DNA of 61,155 nucleotides, from assembly GCF_017308075.1 (NCBI RefSeq), contig NZ_JAFKFX010000046.1:1-61155 (forward strand), in the 5' to 3' direction. This DNA is from Allobosea sp. Its GTDB lineage: Bacteria > Pseudomonadota > Alphaproteobacteria > Rhizobiales > Beijerinckiaceae. The notes below the pieces were generated by a model, which was not told the origin of the DNA, did no database searches, and saw only the letters and a list, made by a program, of their open reading frames with translations. Shown here piece after piece: positions 9,101-16,715 of this stretch (the stretch's first letter is position 1; every line of letters begins with the position of its first letter). The position numbers were made by a program, and so were the translations under genes.

Positions 9101-10049
9101 CCGGATCGGCGAAGATTTCGGCCAAAATCCCCTTGGCCGCATCGACATCGGTGCCGATCGTCGCCGCGAAATTCTTCGACATGCCGATGATGCCGGAGAA
9201 GCTCTCGACGCCGATCTTGCCGGTGCGCAGCAGCTCGGTCGACATCGATCGGGCCGAGCTCACCGAGATGTTCGCCGCCGCGGCGCCCTCGGTGGCGATG
9301 CGCTCGATCTGGCTGGCGGTGGCGCCAGAACCGCGGCCGATGCCGGCGAGCGCCGTCTCGACCGCCTTGGTCGACTGCAGATAGCTGTTCCAGGCGCTCG
9401 CCCCGACGAGCAGTGCAGCCGAGACGCCGCCGAGGCCAAGGCGCAGCGGCGTCAGCACCGCGGTCGCGGCCGAGAGCGTCTGACGGACGCCGCCATAGAT
9501 CTGGATGATCTGCGGGCCCTGCTGCAGAGCGACCTGCAGCGGCGACAGGCCGAGCGCCAGCGACTGCGCCACGTCGTTGGCCTGGTACATCAGGTTGGCG
9601 CGCTGATCGGGCCTCAGCGGTACGACATTGTTGCGCTGCGCCGGCGCGGGAGGTGTCGGGCTGGGCGCAGGCGCCGGCGTAGGGCTAGGCCGCATCGGAT
9701 TCGGTGTCAGACCAGCGGCGGGCGTCGGCACCTTTCCCAGAGCATCCGTAGCCCGGCGGCCCGCGGCAGCAGCGGCGTCCAGCTTGTTTCCGAGGGCGTC
9801 GACCGCGCCGGCGGCCTCGCGGGCCTCCCTACCAAGCGCGTCCACTTCCTTGCGGGCGGCGGCCGCGCCGGAATTCAGCCCCGACGCTTCTGCGCCGGCG
9901 CGATCGAGCCCCTTGCCGAGCGCTTCAAGATCGGCAGCGCTGGAACGGGCTTCCTTGCCGACCGCATCGATTTCCTTGCGGGCGGCCGAGGCCTCCTGCC
10001 GGAGTGAGGTCGCATCCGCTGTGAGCTTGAGAGCGAGCTGAAGGGTCAT
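6138..10049 (-). CDS. Tail tape measure protein with lytic transglycosylase domain
   Basis: At 1303 aa this is the longest gene in the prophage. Residues 1-110 form coiled coils rich in Ala, Glu, Lys and Arg. A Pro-rich linker at about 115-145 leads to hydrophobic segments near 200-230, then further coiled coils to about 700. An SLT-type domain (roughly 870-1000) carries TLARIESGFNPAATNGKHAG, with the putative catalytic Glu near 890. The C-terminus is Gly-rich and hydrophobic. Tape measures set tail length, and the transglycosylase could open peptidoglycan during injection. ATG 10049 overlaps the stop of the chaperone fusion. Confidence 0.92.
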   Translation of the reverse strand: MTLQLALKLTADATSLRQEASAARKEIDAVGKEARSSAADLEALGKGLDRAGAEASGLNSGAAAARKEVDALGREAREAAGAVDALGNKLDAAAAAGRRATDALGKVPTPAAGLTPNPMRPSPTPAPAPSPTPPAPAQRNNVVPLRPDQRANLMYQANDVAQSLALGLSPLQVALQQGPQIIQIYGGVRQTLSAATAVLTPLRLGLGGVSAALLVGASAWNSYLQSTKAVETALAGIGRGSGATASQIERIATEGAAAANISVSSARSMSTELLRTGKIGVESFSGIIGMSKNFAATIGTDVDAAKGILAEIFADPAKGAEQLFSRYRLIDSATMRYVQQLVAQNREEEARLVLIAKLPDRLASAEKSMTAFGRAVAAAGKVANDGWNALGRTIDRAMSGPTRGEQIERLEGLLKFGPDRHKARWERELAELRAAEKAEADRAAANAEAQRSDNAGNKAFDLAKGSPVNERAKRLAELKDQLKVLEDGRAAPNLEPHEIAQIEFSIEATKRAIDGLREYRTEAEKKQALDRIDAQIAQTRDPVTRAELAAQREKIALSGEVVTGAMAEAAAEQARTRALQEAIGAARTRAADLGDQAKAQRNATAAVAGGASQADAERQMRLELELRPLLAAAAKAEGEEKRVLLERIEALKRGYADLAVAEKEAAGQRLVSDQEQQLERLRAEIAVVGESAETQRKVIALVAAEQKIREQGLTGDLAARYRTNEATKAEATASLERQKAAYSELQSAGSRALDTLGEKLLQGREGWKDMGSVAKSVAQDLLSTLMKLAVLNPLKNALFGTNNPTISEAGGIGGLFSWLFGGGKGLGAANENAKVSIASSATQSVSSSAKQIASSFGGIRPSSEMSAMLASTAGKYGIDPNQFATLARIESGFNPAATNGKHAGLFQFAPSTGLQYGLGGAARFDASASADAAARLWRDNAAALRPVLGRDAMGWETYVAHQQGIGGAKALFANPNMRATDALNSLSYYRDRPGLAAQAITGNGGRADMTSTQFLDVWKQKFEAMGGSLDAVTKGGEAAGKALEAVQPAVKDVSSALSGSASALAGAGGKIEVSAEKIAGGSSGGGILETLLGGIGKLVSGIASTIGSVLQSVLGGLGGLLKGGGGLLSSLFGAGAPTISSGTGGLYHVGGIVGAAAPSSRPINIADWVGAPRLHTGALLPGERRTILRDGEGVFTPEQMNNAEGILAAALKPREVRLVVDNTMRSSTALPGAGESSRRTTNVQVFNNGRPVDVAAEEEDGPDGRRMRLWIDEQTAEAAGRPGSHTGEALRARFGVGSRRIRR

Positions 10050-10797
10050 GCGCCAGCCCCGTTGAGCACGGGCAGCGCCGCCGCTTCCATCGCCTGCAGA
10101 TCGGAGAAGGCGACGGCCTCATGGCCGCCGCGGCGGATGATCACGTCGGCATCCGCGTAGCTGAGGCCCTGATAGATCGTGATCATCCGATCGCCGGCCA
10201 CGACCTCGGCCGTGCGCCAGGCGGTCGCACAGGCGGCGAGAAGGGTCAGAGCTGGCCAATTGCACGACCACACGCGGGTCACATCCTCTTCGGGAGGGAG
10301 AGACGCTGCCTCGGCCGGGACACGCACGCCGAGGATCGCTAGCTGGGCCTGGATGGCCGGATCTGAGTCCGATGCCGGACGCCGATAGATCCGGCCGCTG
10401 GCGTGGCGCGCCCAGGCTCGCGCCGCGTCCTTCAGTTTCCCAGGCGAGGTTCCGCCGCCATCCCGGCCCGATAGGCCTCGTAGACAGCGCGCTCGAACCA
10501 GGCGCGCTTCAGCAGCTGGCGCAGAGCCTGCCCGCTGAAAGGGATCGGCTGCTGGCCCGCGTCGACGATGTCAGCCCAGCCCTTCGCAACCTGGACGAGG
10601 AAGTCGTGCTCATGGGCGCGTCGCTCTTCCGGCGAACGTGCCGCCTGCTCATCATCCCAGCGCCGGGCCTCGTCCTGGTCGACCGCCAGAAAGGTCATGC
10701 GGAAGCTCTGCTCGACGATCGCGTCGGGTCTCTCGGAGCTCGGCATCTTCACCGTGACGGTGCGTTCGAAGCTGTGCTGGTCGGTGACGACGAACAT
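10046..10797 (-). CDS. Tail assembly chaperone fusion G-T (via -1 frameshift)
   Basis: A -1 shift at 10441-10435 joins the 121 residues of the upstream frame to 129 residues of the next frame, giving a 250-aa product. The junction reads RLGN then LKDAARAWARHASGRIYRR. The extension contains a DUF1799-like domain (NWPALTLLAACATAW and MEAAALPVLNGAGA). In lambda and many siphoviruses the short (G) and fused (GT) proteins coat the tape measure and recruit tube protein. The extension lacks a convincing start of its own: the only candidate, GTG 10327, has no ribosome site. The stop overlaps the tape measure. Confidence 0.8.
10432..10797 (-). CDS. Tail assembly chaperone G (unshifted product)
   Basis: The 121-aa protein begins MFVVTDQHSFERTVTVKMPS and is acidic and helix-rich, as expected of lambda gpG-like chaperones. 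Its stop (TGA, 10434-10432) follows directly after the slippery heptamer GGGAAAC, so most ribosomes should end here. It lies between the tail tube gene and the tape measure, the conserved place for such chaperones. Confidence 0.8.
   Translation of the reverse strand: MFVVTDQHSFERTVTVKMPSSERPDAIVEQSFRMTFLAVDQDEARRWDDEQAARSPEERRAHEHDFLVQVAKGWADIVDAGQQPIPFSGQALRQLLKRAWFERAVYEAYRAGMAAEPRLGN
10435..10441 (-). other. Programmed -1 ribosomal frameshift site GGGAAAC
   Basis: In the zero frame the minus strand reads G GGA AAC immediately before TGA. This fits the X XXY YYZ slip rule and resembles lambda's GGGAAAG. Both tRNAs can re-pair on GGG AAA, and the -1 frame is open to 10046 with a recognisable DUF1799 domain. 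Confidence 0.82.
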
Positions 10798-10863
10798 GGG
10801 CTGTAACCTCGTTTTGAAGCGGCTTTGAAAGAGAGGCGGAGGCCGGGCGGCACCGGCCGCCGA

Positions 10864-11796
10864 TCAGGTGAAGGTCAGTGCGAACTCGTCGTCGCCGGTG
10901 ACCGAGCAGAACATCAGCGGCAGGGTGTTGTTGACGATCTGCTGGGACTGCCCGTAGCTCGGCCTGCCGATCTCGACGGCCGCGGCCGAGAGCGAGACGA
11001 TGTTGCCGGCCGCAGTTCCCTGCTGGATCGCGACTGCGCCGCGGGTTCGAGCCTGGGCGATCGCGAACCAGTCCTTCGTGGCCAGGCTCTTCGCTTCGAG
11101 CACCGCCGAACCCACGCTCTGACGATCGACGATCTCGATCGACTCGTGGTTGATCAGCATGCGCGGCTCCACCTGGTTGCCGAGCGTGAACTGGAAGCTC
11201 TCGACCGGCGCCGAGAGGCCGTGGATGGTCGCAACCGGCGTGTTGGCCTTGCTCGCCGGGCGCGGACGCTGGAAGGCGCTGACGTCTGCACCGGTCACGA
11301 CTGCATCGGCGATCGTGCCGAGCAGGCCGAGGAAGGTGAAGCGCAGGCGCGGGATCTGCGAGGGCGCGATATCGAGCGCGAAGGTTCCGCGCGCGCCGAC
11401 GAGCGCATGACGGACGCCGGCGAGCACCATGTAGATGTCGACCCATTCCGGCGACGACGAAACCGGCTCATAGGCGACCGAGGTGGCCGGAACGATGGTC
11501 TCGGCGAGGCCGCAGGCGCGCAGCAGCACGCCATAAGCCGGCGCGGTTCCGGCTGTGCCCGAGCCGGCAAGCTCGATCGAGAACTCGCACCGAACATGGG
11601 TGCCGACGAATTCGACGCCCTGGTGACCGAGGAAGGGCCGCGCCAGATCGCGCTGCACCTCCTGGCCGGCCAGCGGCTCGATGGTGATGTCGACCGTCGC
11701 CAGCATCGCGTCGGTCGCCGCGGCGGGCACCGAATCCGTGCCGTACGTCGCCCCCTTCTTCGCCAGGATGACCTGGTCGCGCCACAGCCTCGCCAT
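10864..11796 (-). CDS. Major tail tube protein
   Basis: The 310-aa product begins MARLWRDQVILAKKGATYGT and has the long beta-strand pattern of siphovirus tube proteins, including AGVRHALVGARGTFALDIAP and EIGRPSYGQSQQIVNNTLPL. It sits between the neck proteins and the chaperones, which is diagnostic. Many copies stack around the tape measure to form the tail channel. Sequence identity to any one described tube is not judged here. Confidence 0.82.
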   Translation of the reverse strand: MARLWRDQVILAKKGATYGTDSVPAAATDAMLATVDITIEPLAGQEVQRDLARPFLGHQGVEFVGTHVRCEFSIELAGSGTAGTAPAYGVLLRACGLAETIVPATSVAYEPVSSSPEWVDIYMVLAGVRHALVGARGTFALDIAPSQIPRLRFTFLGLLGTIADAVVTGADVSAFQRPRPASKANTPVATIHGLSAPVESFQFTLGNQVEPRMLINHESIEIVDRQSVGSAVLEAKSLATKDWFAIAQARTRGAVAIQQGTAAGNIVSLSAAAVEIGRPSYGQSQQIVNNTLPLMFCSVTGDDEFALTFT

Positions 11797-11799
11797 GGA

Positions 11800-11994
11800 T
11801 CACTCCTCGCTCTTCTTCGACTCGCGCGCCCGTGCGCGCGAAGGATTGGTCTCAGCCGCGGTCTCCGCCTGCGGCGACGGGATCTCGGGCTTCGCCGCGA
11901 CCGGCGCCGGGATGGTCGCCAGTTCGTCTTCGATGCGCCGGCGCTCGCCGGTCGCGGGGTCGACGCGATAGCGCCCGCCCTGTCTCACGCCCAT
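11800..11994 (-). CDS. Small charged protein between tail terminator and tube
   Basis: The 64-aa protein starts MGVRQGGRYRVDPATGERRR. Its C-terminal half (Pro/Ala, then Arg/Glu/Lys) is probably disordered. ATG 11994 overlaps the terminator stop; a GTG one codon earlier is possible. No function is recognised. Similar short basic tails occur in many head-tail modules. Confidence 0.6.
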   Translation of the reverse strand: MGVRQGGRYRVDPATGERRRIEDELATIPAPVAAKPEIPSPQAETAAETNPSRARARESKKSEE

Positions 11995-12419
11995 CACAGG
12001 CCCTCCGTCAGTTCGTAGGTGGTCTCGAAAGTTTCCTGCCAGACGACGACGCCGCCACGGGCGCGAACGAGCTCGCCGGCGACATGGGTCAGCATCTCGG
12101 CCGAGGCCGGCTTCCAGCCGACCAGGCCGCGACGTACCGCCTTCTTGAGGGCGCCGATCTCGGAGGCCGCCGCGGCACCGACATGGTCGGCAACGTTGCG
12201 GGTGTAGATGATCACCGCGAGCTGGCAGCCGGTCTGTTGGCCGACCGCATTGCCGAAATAGCGGTTCGGCTCGCTGCGCTCGTCGACGATCGCGACATAG
12301 GCTGCCGGCATGGCCAGCGGCGCGTCGGCGATCGCCGCCAGGGCGGCCGCGCCGTCGACGACGGCGAACGGCGAATTCGCCATCGTGCGCAGCCGGGCGA
12401 TGATCTCGTCGGCGTTCAC
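11994..12419 (-). CDS. Tail terminator-like protein (gp37-type)
   Basis: The 141-aa protein has the mixed alpha/beta size and pattern of tail terminators, with a central strand QQTGCQLAVIIYTRN. It follows the gpG-type morphogenesis gene and precedes the tube gene, as in Mu-like siphoviruses. The expected role is capping the tail tube and joining it to the neck. The assignment rests on size and order more than on a motif. Confidence 0.65.
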   Translation of the reverse strand: MNADEIIARLRTMANSPFAVVDGAAALAAIADAPLAMPAAYVAIVDERSEPNRYFGNAVGQQTGCQLAVIIYTRNVADHVGAAAASEIGALKKAVRRGLVGWKPASAEMLTHVAGELVRARGGVVVWQETFETTYELTEGL

Positions 12420-13003
12420 GGGCTTACTCCCTCAACGCCGGGGATCTCGCGCAGCGCATCGTCGACGATGGCGAGGACCTCGCGGCGATCGTCGTCGTCG
12501 AAGCCGAGGAACGGACGGGCCGGGATCCTGATCACATGAGCGCCGACCGCGACCTCTGTCGCGACCGCCTGCTTGCGCTTGCGCTTGATGAACTTCGGGT
12601 CGAACTTGCCGGTCTTGGCGTTGAATTTGCGATAGATCGTCTGCGTCCGCGCCGGCCGCTCGATATCGACACCGAGCTGATGCGCGCGGGCCGTTTTCAC
12701 ATTGGTGCCGACTTCGACGGTATCGGCGGTCGCCTCGTAGACCATGCTGTCATAGAGCCGGCCACGATTGCGCAGAAGCTGCGGGGCCGCCCGCCTCGCC
12801 GCCGGCATCTTCGCCAGGGTGGATCGCGCATGGCGCTGCCAGGGCACGCCGCCCGGGCCAGCCTGCGCCTCGAAGCGCCGCTGCGTCGAGAAGAGAAGAT
12901 GGGAGCCGATTTTGTCCATGGGCGGCTCGCCGCCGGCCTGGATGATCCGATCGAGGGCCGAGATCACGGCCGCATCGTCGACGGTGATGCTGACGCCCGC
13001 CAT
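12416..13003 (-). CDS. Phage virion morphogenesis protein (Mu gpG-like)
   Basis: This 195-aa product matches the Mu gpG / virion morphogenesis family in features: ISALDRIIQAGGEPPMDKIG near the start, a central LRNRGRLYDSM segment, VGTNVKTARAHQLG, and RIPARPFLGFDDDDRREVLA near the end. Family members take part in tail completion or head-tail joining. ATG 13003 overlaps the DUF1320 stop; a GTG one codon earlier is an alternative. Confidence 0.85.
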   Translation of the reverse strand: MAGVSITVDDAAVISALDRIIQAGGEPPMDKIGSHLLFSTQRRFEAQAGPGGVPWQRHARSTLAKMPAARRAAPQLLRNRGRLYDSMVYEATADTVEVGTNVKTARAHQLGVDIERPARTQTIYRKFNAKTGKFDPKFIKRKRKQAVATEVAVGAHVIRIPARPFLGFDDDDRREVLAIVDDALREIPGVEGVSP

Positions 13004-13431
13004 CACAGCCCCCGCAGGCTGTCGCGGCTGAAGACACGCTCCGGCCCTTCGGCCCTGATGGAGCCGCCACCGGCCTGGGCTGGCACCGCGCCGCCGACAT
13101 CGAGCGAGACCAGGCCGCGGCTCACATCCTTCAGCCAGCCGATCGCCTGAAGATAGGCGCGCTCGACGCCACCATCCTTGTCGGCCCGGTGGCCATAGAG
13201 GAAATAGCGGGCGAGATCGCAGCCGACCTTGACGAGCACCGGCGGCACTGCGGCGAGCGGCAGCGCATAGACCTTGCCAAGATAGGAGTCGATTGTGGCT
13301 GCGGCATCGCCCAGAGAGCGCGCCATGACATCATCGTCGATCGCGACCGGCGGGATCGTGCGATCGGTAAGCTGGATCAGCTCCAGCTCACCGAAACGGT
13401 CGATCAGGTCCTGTTTGGTCGCGTAAGCCAT
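13003..13431 (-). CDS. DUF1320 head-tail connector protein (gp36-like)
   Basis: The 142-aa protein opens MAYATKQDLIDRFGELELIQ, the hallmark start of DUF1320 / Mu gp36-like neck proteins, followed by AAATIDSYLGKVYALPLAAV. The family lies between capsid and tail genes and is thought to form part of the connector. No gene is visible in the 190 bp upstream (13432-13622). Confidence 0.87.
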   Translation of the reverse strand: MAYATKQDLIDRFGELELIQLTDRTIPPVAIDDDVMARSLGDAAATIDSYLGKVYALPLAAVPPVLVKVGCDLARYFLYGHRADKDGGVERAYLQAIGWLKDVSRGLVSLDVGGAVPAQAGGGSIRAEGPERVFSRDSLRGL

Positions 13432-13622
13432 GTCATCCTGCTGAAATGAGGTGGCGGCTTCTCACCGCCTCGAAGGGCAAGCAGTCCCTCTCGCTGCGCC
13501 GGGTTCGCGCCCGGGACGCCTACTCAGCTCTCCCGACACGGACGGCTCTTCCTGCGGCTTCAGGTCATCCACACCGCATCCGCCCGCCGTTGCCCACGGA
13601 GCCTTTCGCTTGGAATCGGTGC
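13432..13622. other. Non-coding spacer between capsid and connector genes
   Basis: No plausible gene is seen. A hairpin lies at 13448-13471 (GAGGTGGCGG/CACCGCCTC, with one mismatch and wobble pairs), and a CCGGG/CCCGG stem lies near 13500-13520. Neither is followed by a T-run on the minus strand, so this may be an RNA-processing or attenuation element rather than a terminator. No Mor-type dyad is present. Confidence 0.4.
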
Positions 13623-13868
13623 TCAGTCGGCCTTCGGCACGATGACGAGGTTCGGCTCGTTACCGAGCTGCAGCAGCTGCTCGTCTGTGAAATCGGCCGT
13701 CCGGTGCGAAACCGGCTGGGCGGGATGGGCCAGGCCGGCGCGGCGGAAGCCGTCGACGCGGGAGGTGATGATGATCGTCTCGGGCAAACCGAAGCGAGAT
13801 ATCGTCGGCTGCTCCGGCTGGGGGTCCGCGGCCGGGGCGTCGGCAGGCGCAGTGCGCGATTTCGTCAT
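13623..13868 (-). CDS. HI1506-like head protein
   Basis: The 81-aa protein begins with a Pro/Ala/Glu-rich leader and then has IITSRVDGFRRAGLAHPAQP and FTDEQLLQLGNEPNLVIV. This resembles HI1506-family proteins of Mu-like prophages, small proteins coded after the major capsid gene. The function is unknown; a capsid-associated role is inferred from order. Confidence 0.78.
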   Translation of the reverse strand: MTKSRTAPADAPAADPQPEQPTISRFGLPETIIITSRVDGFRRAGLAHPAQPVSHRTADFTDEQLLQLGNEPNLVIVPKAD

Positions 13869-13978
13869 GGTGATCCTCGAAATGGTGGGGGAGCCGCCCG
13901 GCCGCTGCAGCTCCCCTTCGCATCGCGCCTGTCGGCCGGCGCGCTCGGGTATTCAGATGCCTGTCCGGGAGATCCGGA

Positions 13979-14872
13979 TCAGGCGAGCCAGGGCACGACG
14001 ACGAGTTCGGCCGTGCCCTTCCACTCGTTGGTCTCGCCGTCGGCGGCGTTCTCGCTGTTGAGCAGCTTGCGGGCCGCGCCTTCGAGGCCCGGCGGCACGA
14101 TGAGATGGGTCGGCATCAGGCCGAGCGGGCGTCCGTAGTCGCCCTTCATGCCGGAGATCGCGGCGCGCGCGATGGCGTAGTTCGCGGCGTTGAGCGTCTG
14201 CTTCGAGCCCCAGGCGAACTGCCAGAAGCCGAAGCCGACATTGCCGCGCGCATCCGAGCCGTAGACGAATTCGTTGTTGTCGAAGACGTTGTCGTCGGTC
14301 GGGGAGTCCTTCGAGGTGAAGCCGAAATCCTTGCGCGTCTGCAGGATGACCGGCTTCAGCGGGCGATTTCCGCAGATCAGGAACCAGGGCGTGCCTGAGC
14401 CGCCATCGGTGTTGGCGACGGACTGCGGGGTGCCGGCCGCGTCGAGCACGGGATGGTCCGTGTCGAAGTAGTACTGGCCGTCGTAGCAGGTCGTGGTGAA
14501 GCCGGCCTTGAGCAGGTTGAACACCAGCTGGTCCCAGTGCGAGCCGGTGGACTGGCCCATCTCCTCGAACATCGGCGCATAGATGCCGAGGTTGTCCGTC
14601 TCGATGTCGTCCTTGTCGACGGCGACGGTGAGCTCCCACTTCTTCTCCTTGATGGAGTAGTCGTGCTGCTCGAGGTTCTGGACGGCGCGCGGCCCGAGCC
14701 ATTCCCGGACGTTCGGGATCTTCCCGAGCCAGCCGTATTTCTGCTCCTTGAGGCTGGACGAGACCATGGTGGCGACGATCGCGCGCTGCGATGTCGCCTG
14801 GCCGAGCCCACGCTGGAAATTGGCTTTGAAGCCGACGCGAAGGCTCGCGAGATTGGCGGCGTTGACGAGCAT
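13979..14872 (-). CDS. Major capsid protein (Mu gpT-like)
   Basis: The 297-aa product has the Mu gpT pattern: MLVNAANLASLRVGFKANFQ at the start, KYGWLGKIPNVREWLGPRAV, then KWELTVAVDKDDIETDNLGI, then YFDTDHPVLD. This is the HK97-fold shell subunit. It is preceded by protease/scaffold and decoration genes, as in Mu (I then T). Length agrees with Mu gpT (about 305 aa). Confidence 0.92.
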   Translation of the reverse strand: MLVNAANLASLRVGFKANFQRGLGQATSQRAIVATMVSSSLKEQKYGWLGKIPNVREWLGPRAVQNLEQHDYSIKEKKWELTVAVDKDDIETDNLGIYAPMFEEMGQSTGSHWDQLVFNLLKAGFTTTCYDGQYYFDTDHPVLDAAGTPQSVANTDGGSGTPWFLICGNRPLKPVILQTRKDFGFTSKDSPTDDNVFDNNEFVYGSDARGNVGFGFWQFAWGSKQTLNAANYAIARAAISGMKGDYGRPLGLMPTHLIVPPGLEGAARKLLNSENAADGETNEWKGTAELVVVPWLA

Positions 14873-14907
14873 CAGTAGGTTCCTGGTTGCGGGCCGGCCG
14901 TCTGGCG

Positions 14908-15354
14908 TCAGACGGGGTTGGCGATGCCTTCGACGAAGATGCGGGTCTTGACCTCGTCGAACTCGACCCAGACGCCCTGGGCGTCGACGTCGCGGACGAA
15001 GCCGGCGGGGGAACGGGTGTTGGTCCCGTTCGTCTTGGCGACCTGCTCGTCGTCGACGATGAAGCAGACGTCGCCGATCTCGGCGACGGTGATCGCGTCT
15101 GCCGAGGTGCTGTTTTTGAAGCGGTAGATGCCGGGACGGACCCGCAGCTTCTCGTCGCCGGCGTTGGCGCCGCCGGTCTTGCGCTCCTCGGCCCGGCCGA
15201 CGCCGACCGAGCCGGTGGCGGTGGCGCCCTTGGTCAGGTAGCCGGCGGCATTGCGCATGACGATTGCGCCGGCGAAGACGGCGACCGTAGCTGCGAGCCC
15301 CTGCTCGAGTACGTCACCCTGCAGGCGCGGGGTGTTTCGATCGGCAGCCAGCAT
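14908..15354 (-). CDS. Putative capsid decoration protein
   Basis: The 148-aa protein starts MLAADRNTPRLQGDVLEQGL. It is beta-rich, with GYLTKGATATGSVGVGRAEE and DVCFIVDDEQVAKTNGTNTR. Proteins of this size between the protease and gpT genes act as head-stabilising or decoration factors in Mu-like phages. ATG 15354 overlaps the protease stop (TGATG). No decisive motif is seen. Confidence 0.65.
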   Translation of the reverse strand: MLAADRNTPRLQGDVLEQGLAATVAVFAGAIVMRNAAGYLTKGATATGSVGVGRAEERKTGGANAGDEKLRVRPGIYRFKNSTSADAITVAEIGDVCFIVDDEQVAKTNGTNTRSPAGFVRDVDAQGVWVEFDEVKTRIFVEGIANPV

Positions 15355-16397
15355 CACTCGGTCTCCGTCTTCTTCGAGGCCAGCATCTGCTCCTCGGTGA
15401 GGCCGAGAGCGCTCATGACGGCGCGATCGCCATCGCTGAGCGAGGTCGCGCCGGGACTTTTCTTCGGCAGGTCCTGCCCGCCGGGCGTGACCACCGTCGC
15501 CTGCTTGGCCACAAACTCGGCGAAGGCAGCCGGATCGCTCTTGGCGAGCGCCAGCCCCCACTCTTTCAGCCCCGGCGCCAGCTTCCCGGCCGTCATCGCC
15601 GCCTGGACGGCGGTCTCCGCCTTGTCGGTGGCGATGCCGGCCTGCAGTTGCGCGAGCTGGGTCTGCATCGTCGCGACCTGATCGGCCGGGACGAACTTGG
15701 CCGGATCCGGCGTCGCCGCCTGGATCGCGGTCACGATCGCGGCAGTCGCGGCGTTCGTGGCGAGACCCGCGGCGGTTGCCACGGCGGCACGATCGCCCTG
15801 CAGGGTGGTGACGGCGGCGAGCACCGCCGTCTCGTCGGCGTCCTCGGCCAGGCCGAGCGCCTTCGCGATGGATTTCATGGGGGCTCCGGTGGTGGGGTTG
15901 AGAGCAAGCGCGCTCGCGGTGACAACCGCGAGATCGAGGTTCGGCGAGTTGGTGAGCGCGGCGGAGATGATCACGCCGACATCGCCTGTGGCCGCATCGA
16001 AACTGTAGACGGGCGAGAGGTAGCGGTACTCGCCGGCGCGAATCTTCGCGGCGGCGGCCGCAGTCCAGGCGACGCTGCCCCAGATGCCGTCGTCGCGCGC
16101 CTCGATCTGCTTGATCCAGCCGGCCGCGATCGCCGTGCCGCCGACTTCGGGCCGGGCCGCATAGACGGTCTGATGGTCGTAATCGACGACGATCTCGGTC
16201 GCGCCGGCGCGCTTCAGTGTCGCGGCGATGACGGCGGTCATCGCGCCACGATCGGCAAGGCGATGGGCGTTGTAGCGACCGTCGCGGCTCTGGAAGCTAC
16301 CGATGGGCAGCAGCTGCACCCACGCGCTCGCGCCCTCGGCGCTCTCGACGGAAAGCGTGGCGGCATGGGCTGCAATGGCAAGGGCGGCGCGGGTCAT
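15354..16397 (-). CDS. Prohead protease/scaffold (Mu gpI-like)
   Basis: The 347-aa product begins MTRAALAIAAHAATLSVESA and contains WVQLLPIGSFQSRDGR and EIVVDYDHQTVYA, the pattern of the Mu gene I head-maturation protease. The C-terminal half is Ala-, Gln- and Glu-rich with coiled coils, as expected for a fused or internally started scaffold (compare Mu gpZ). A start at Met near residue 173 (MKSIAKALGLAEDADETAVL) could give a separate scaffold. A Mor-type dyad lies 36 bp upstream of the start. Confidence 0.85.
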   Translation of the reverse strand: MTRAALAIAAHAATLSVESAEGASAWVQLLPIGSFQSRDGRYNAHRLADRGAMTAVIAATLKRAGATEIVVDYDHQTVYAARPEVGGTAIAAGWIKQIEARDDGIWGSVAWTAAAAAKIRAGEYRYLSPVYSFDAATGDVGVIISAALTNSPNLDLAVVTASALALNPTTGAPMKSIAKALGLAEDADETAVLAAVTTLQGDRAAVATAAGLATNAATAAIVTAIQAATPDPAKFVPADQVATMQTQLAQLQAGIATDKAETAVQAAMTAGKLAPGLKEWGLALAKSDPAAFAEFVAKQATVVTPGGQDLPKKSPGATSLSDGDRAVMSALGLTEEQMLASKKTETE

Positions 16398-16432
16398 GAG
16401 CGGACCATGGCCGCTCGGTGAAGCACCGGAGG

Positions 16433-16450
16433 GGCTGACATCTGTCAGCC
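16433..16450 (-). promoter_or_regulatory. Dyad upstream of protease gene (putative PI activator site)
   Basis: GGCTGACA-TC-TGTCAGCC is a perfect 8-bp dyad, 36 bp before the protease ATG. A near-identical dyad precedes the endolysin gene at 23015-23032. In Mu the activator C works at Plys and PI, upstream of the equivalent genes. Binding by the Mor-like protein at 23092-23496 is an inference. Confidence 0.7.
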
Positions 16451-16715
16451 GGAGACATGCGCCCGCGAAGCGCTGCAAACACCGTCAGGCTACGACGACG
16501 ATGCCATGGCGCGCAATCGTGGCGCACCCCTCCACGCAGGATCGAATTTGAAACACCATTCAAACGCCTGGGCGGCAACGAGCGACACGCCGATGCCCAG
16601 ACACCGGTTCGAGGCGAACGGCCGCCAGCGGCCATTTATGAGGCTCGGGGTCATCGGCTCGGTCCGGGGCGCTTAAATGGCTCTTCCACCGGGAGCGATC
16701 CATCCTGAAGGTCGC
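16451..16715. other. Intergenic region after MuF gene with hairpin
   Basis: No convincing gene is seen. A 9-bp hairpin, CCATCCTGA/TCAGGATGG (16700-16708 with 16716-16724), straddles the MuF stop and may reduce read-through into the protease transcript. It lacks a T-run. The rest shows nothing I can name. Confidence 0.45.

Noticed and set aside
7812-10007. 731-codon open frame on the plus strand
   Set aside because: Antisense to the tape measure gene; Leu/Arg/Gly-rich shadow with no recognisable fold.
10046-10327. Independent 93-aa gene starting at GTG 10327
   Set aside because: No ribosome site, and its frame continues upstream to a -1 slip heptamer; treated as the extension of the chaperone fusion.
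13448-13471. Third Mor-type activator site in the capsid-connector gap
   Set aside because: The dyad sequence there (GAGGTGG...) does not match the GGCTGrCA/TGTCAGCC pattern.
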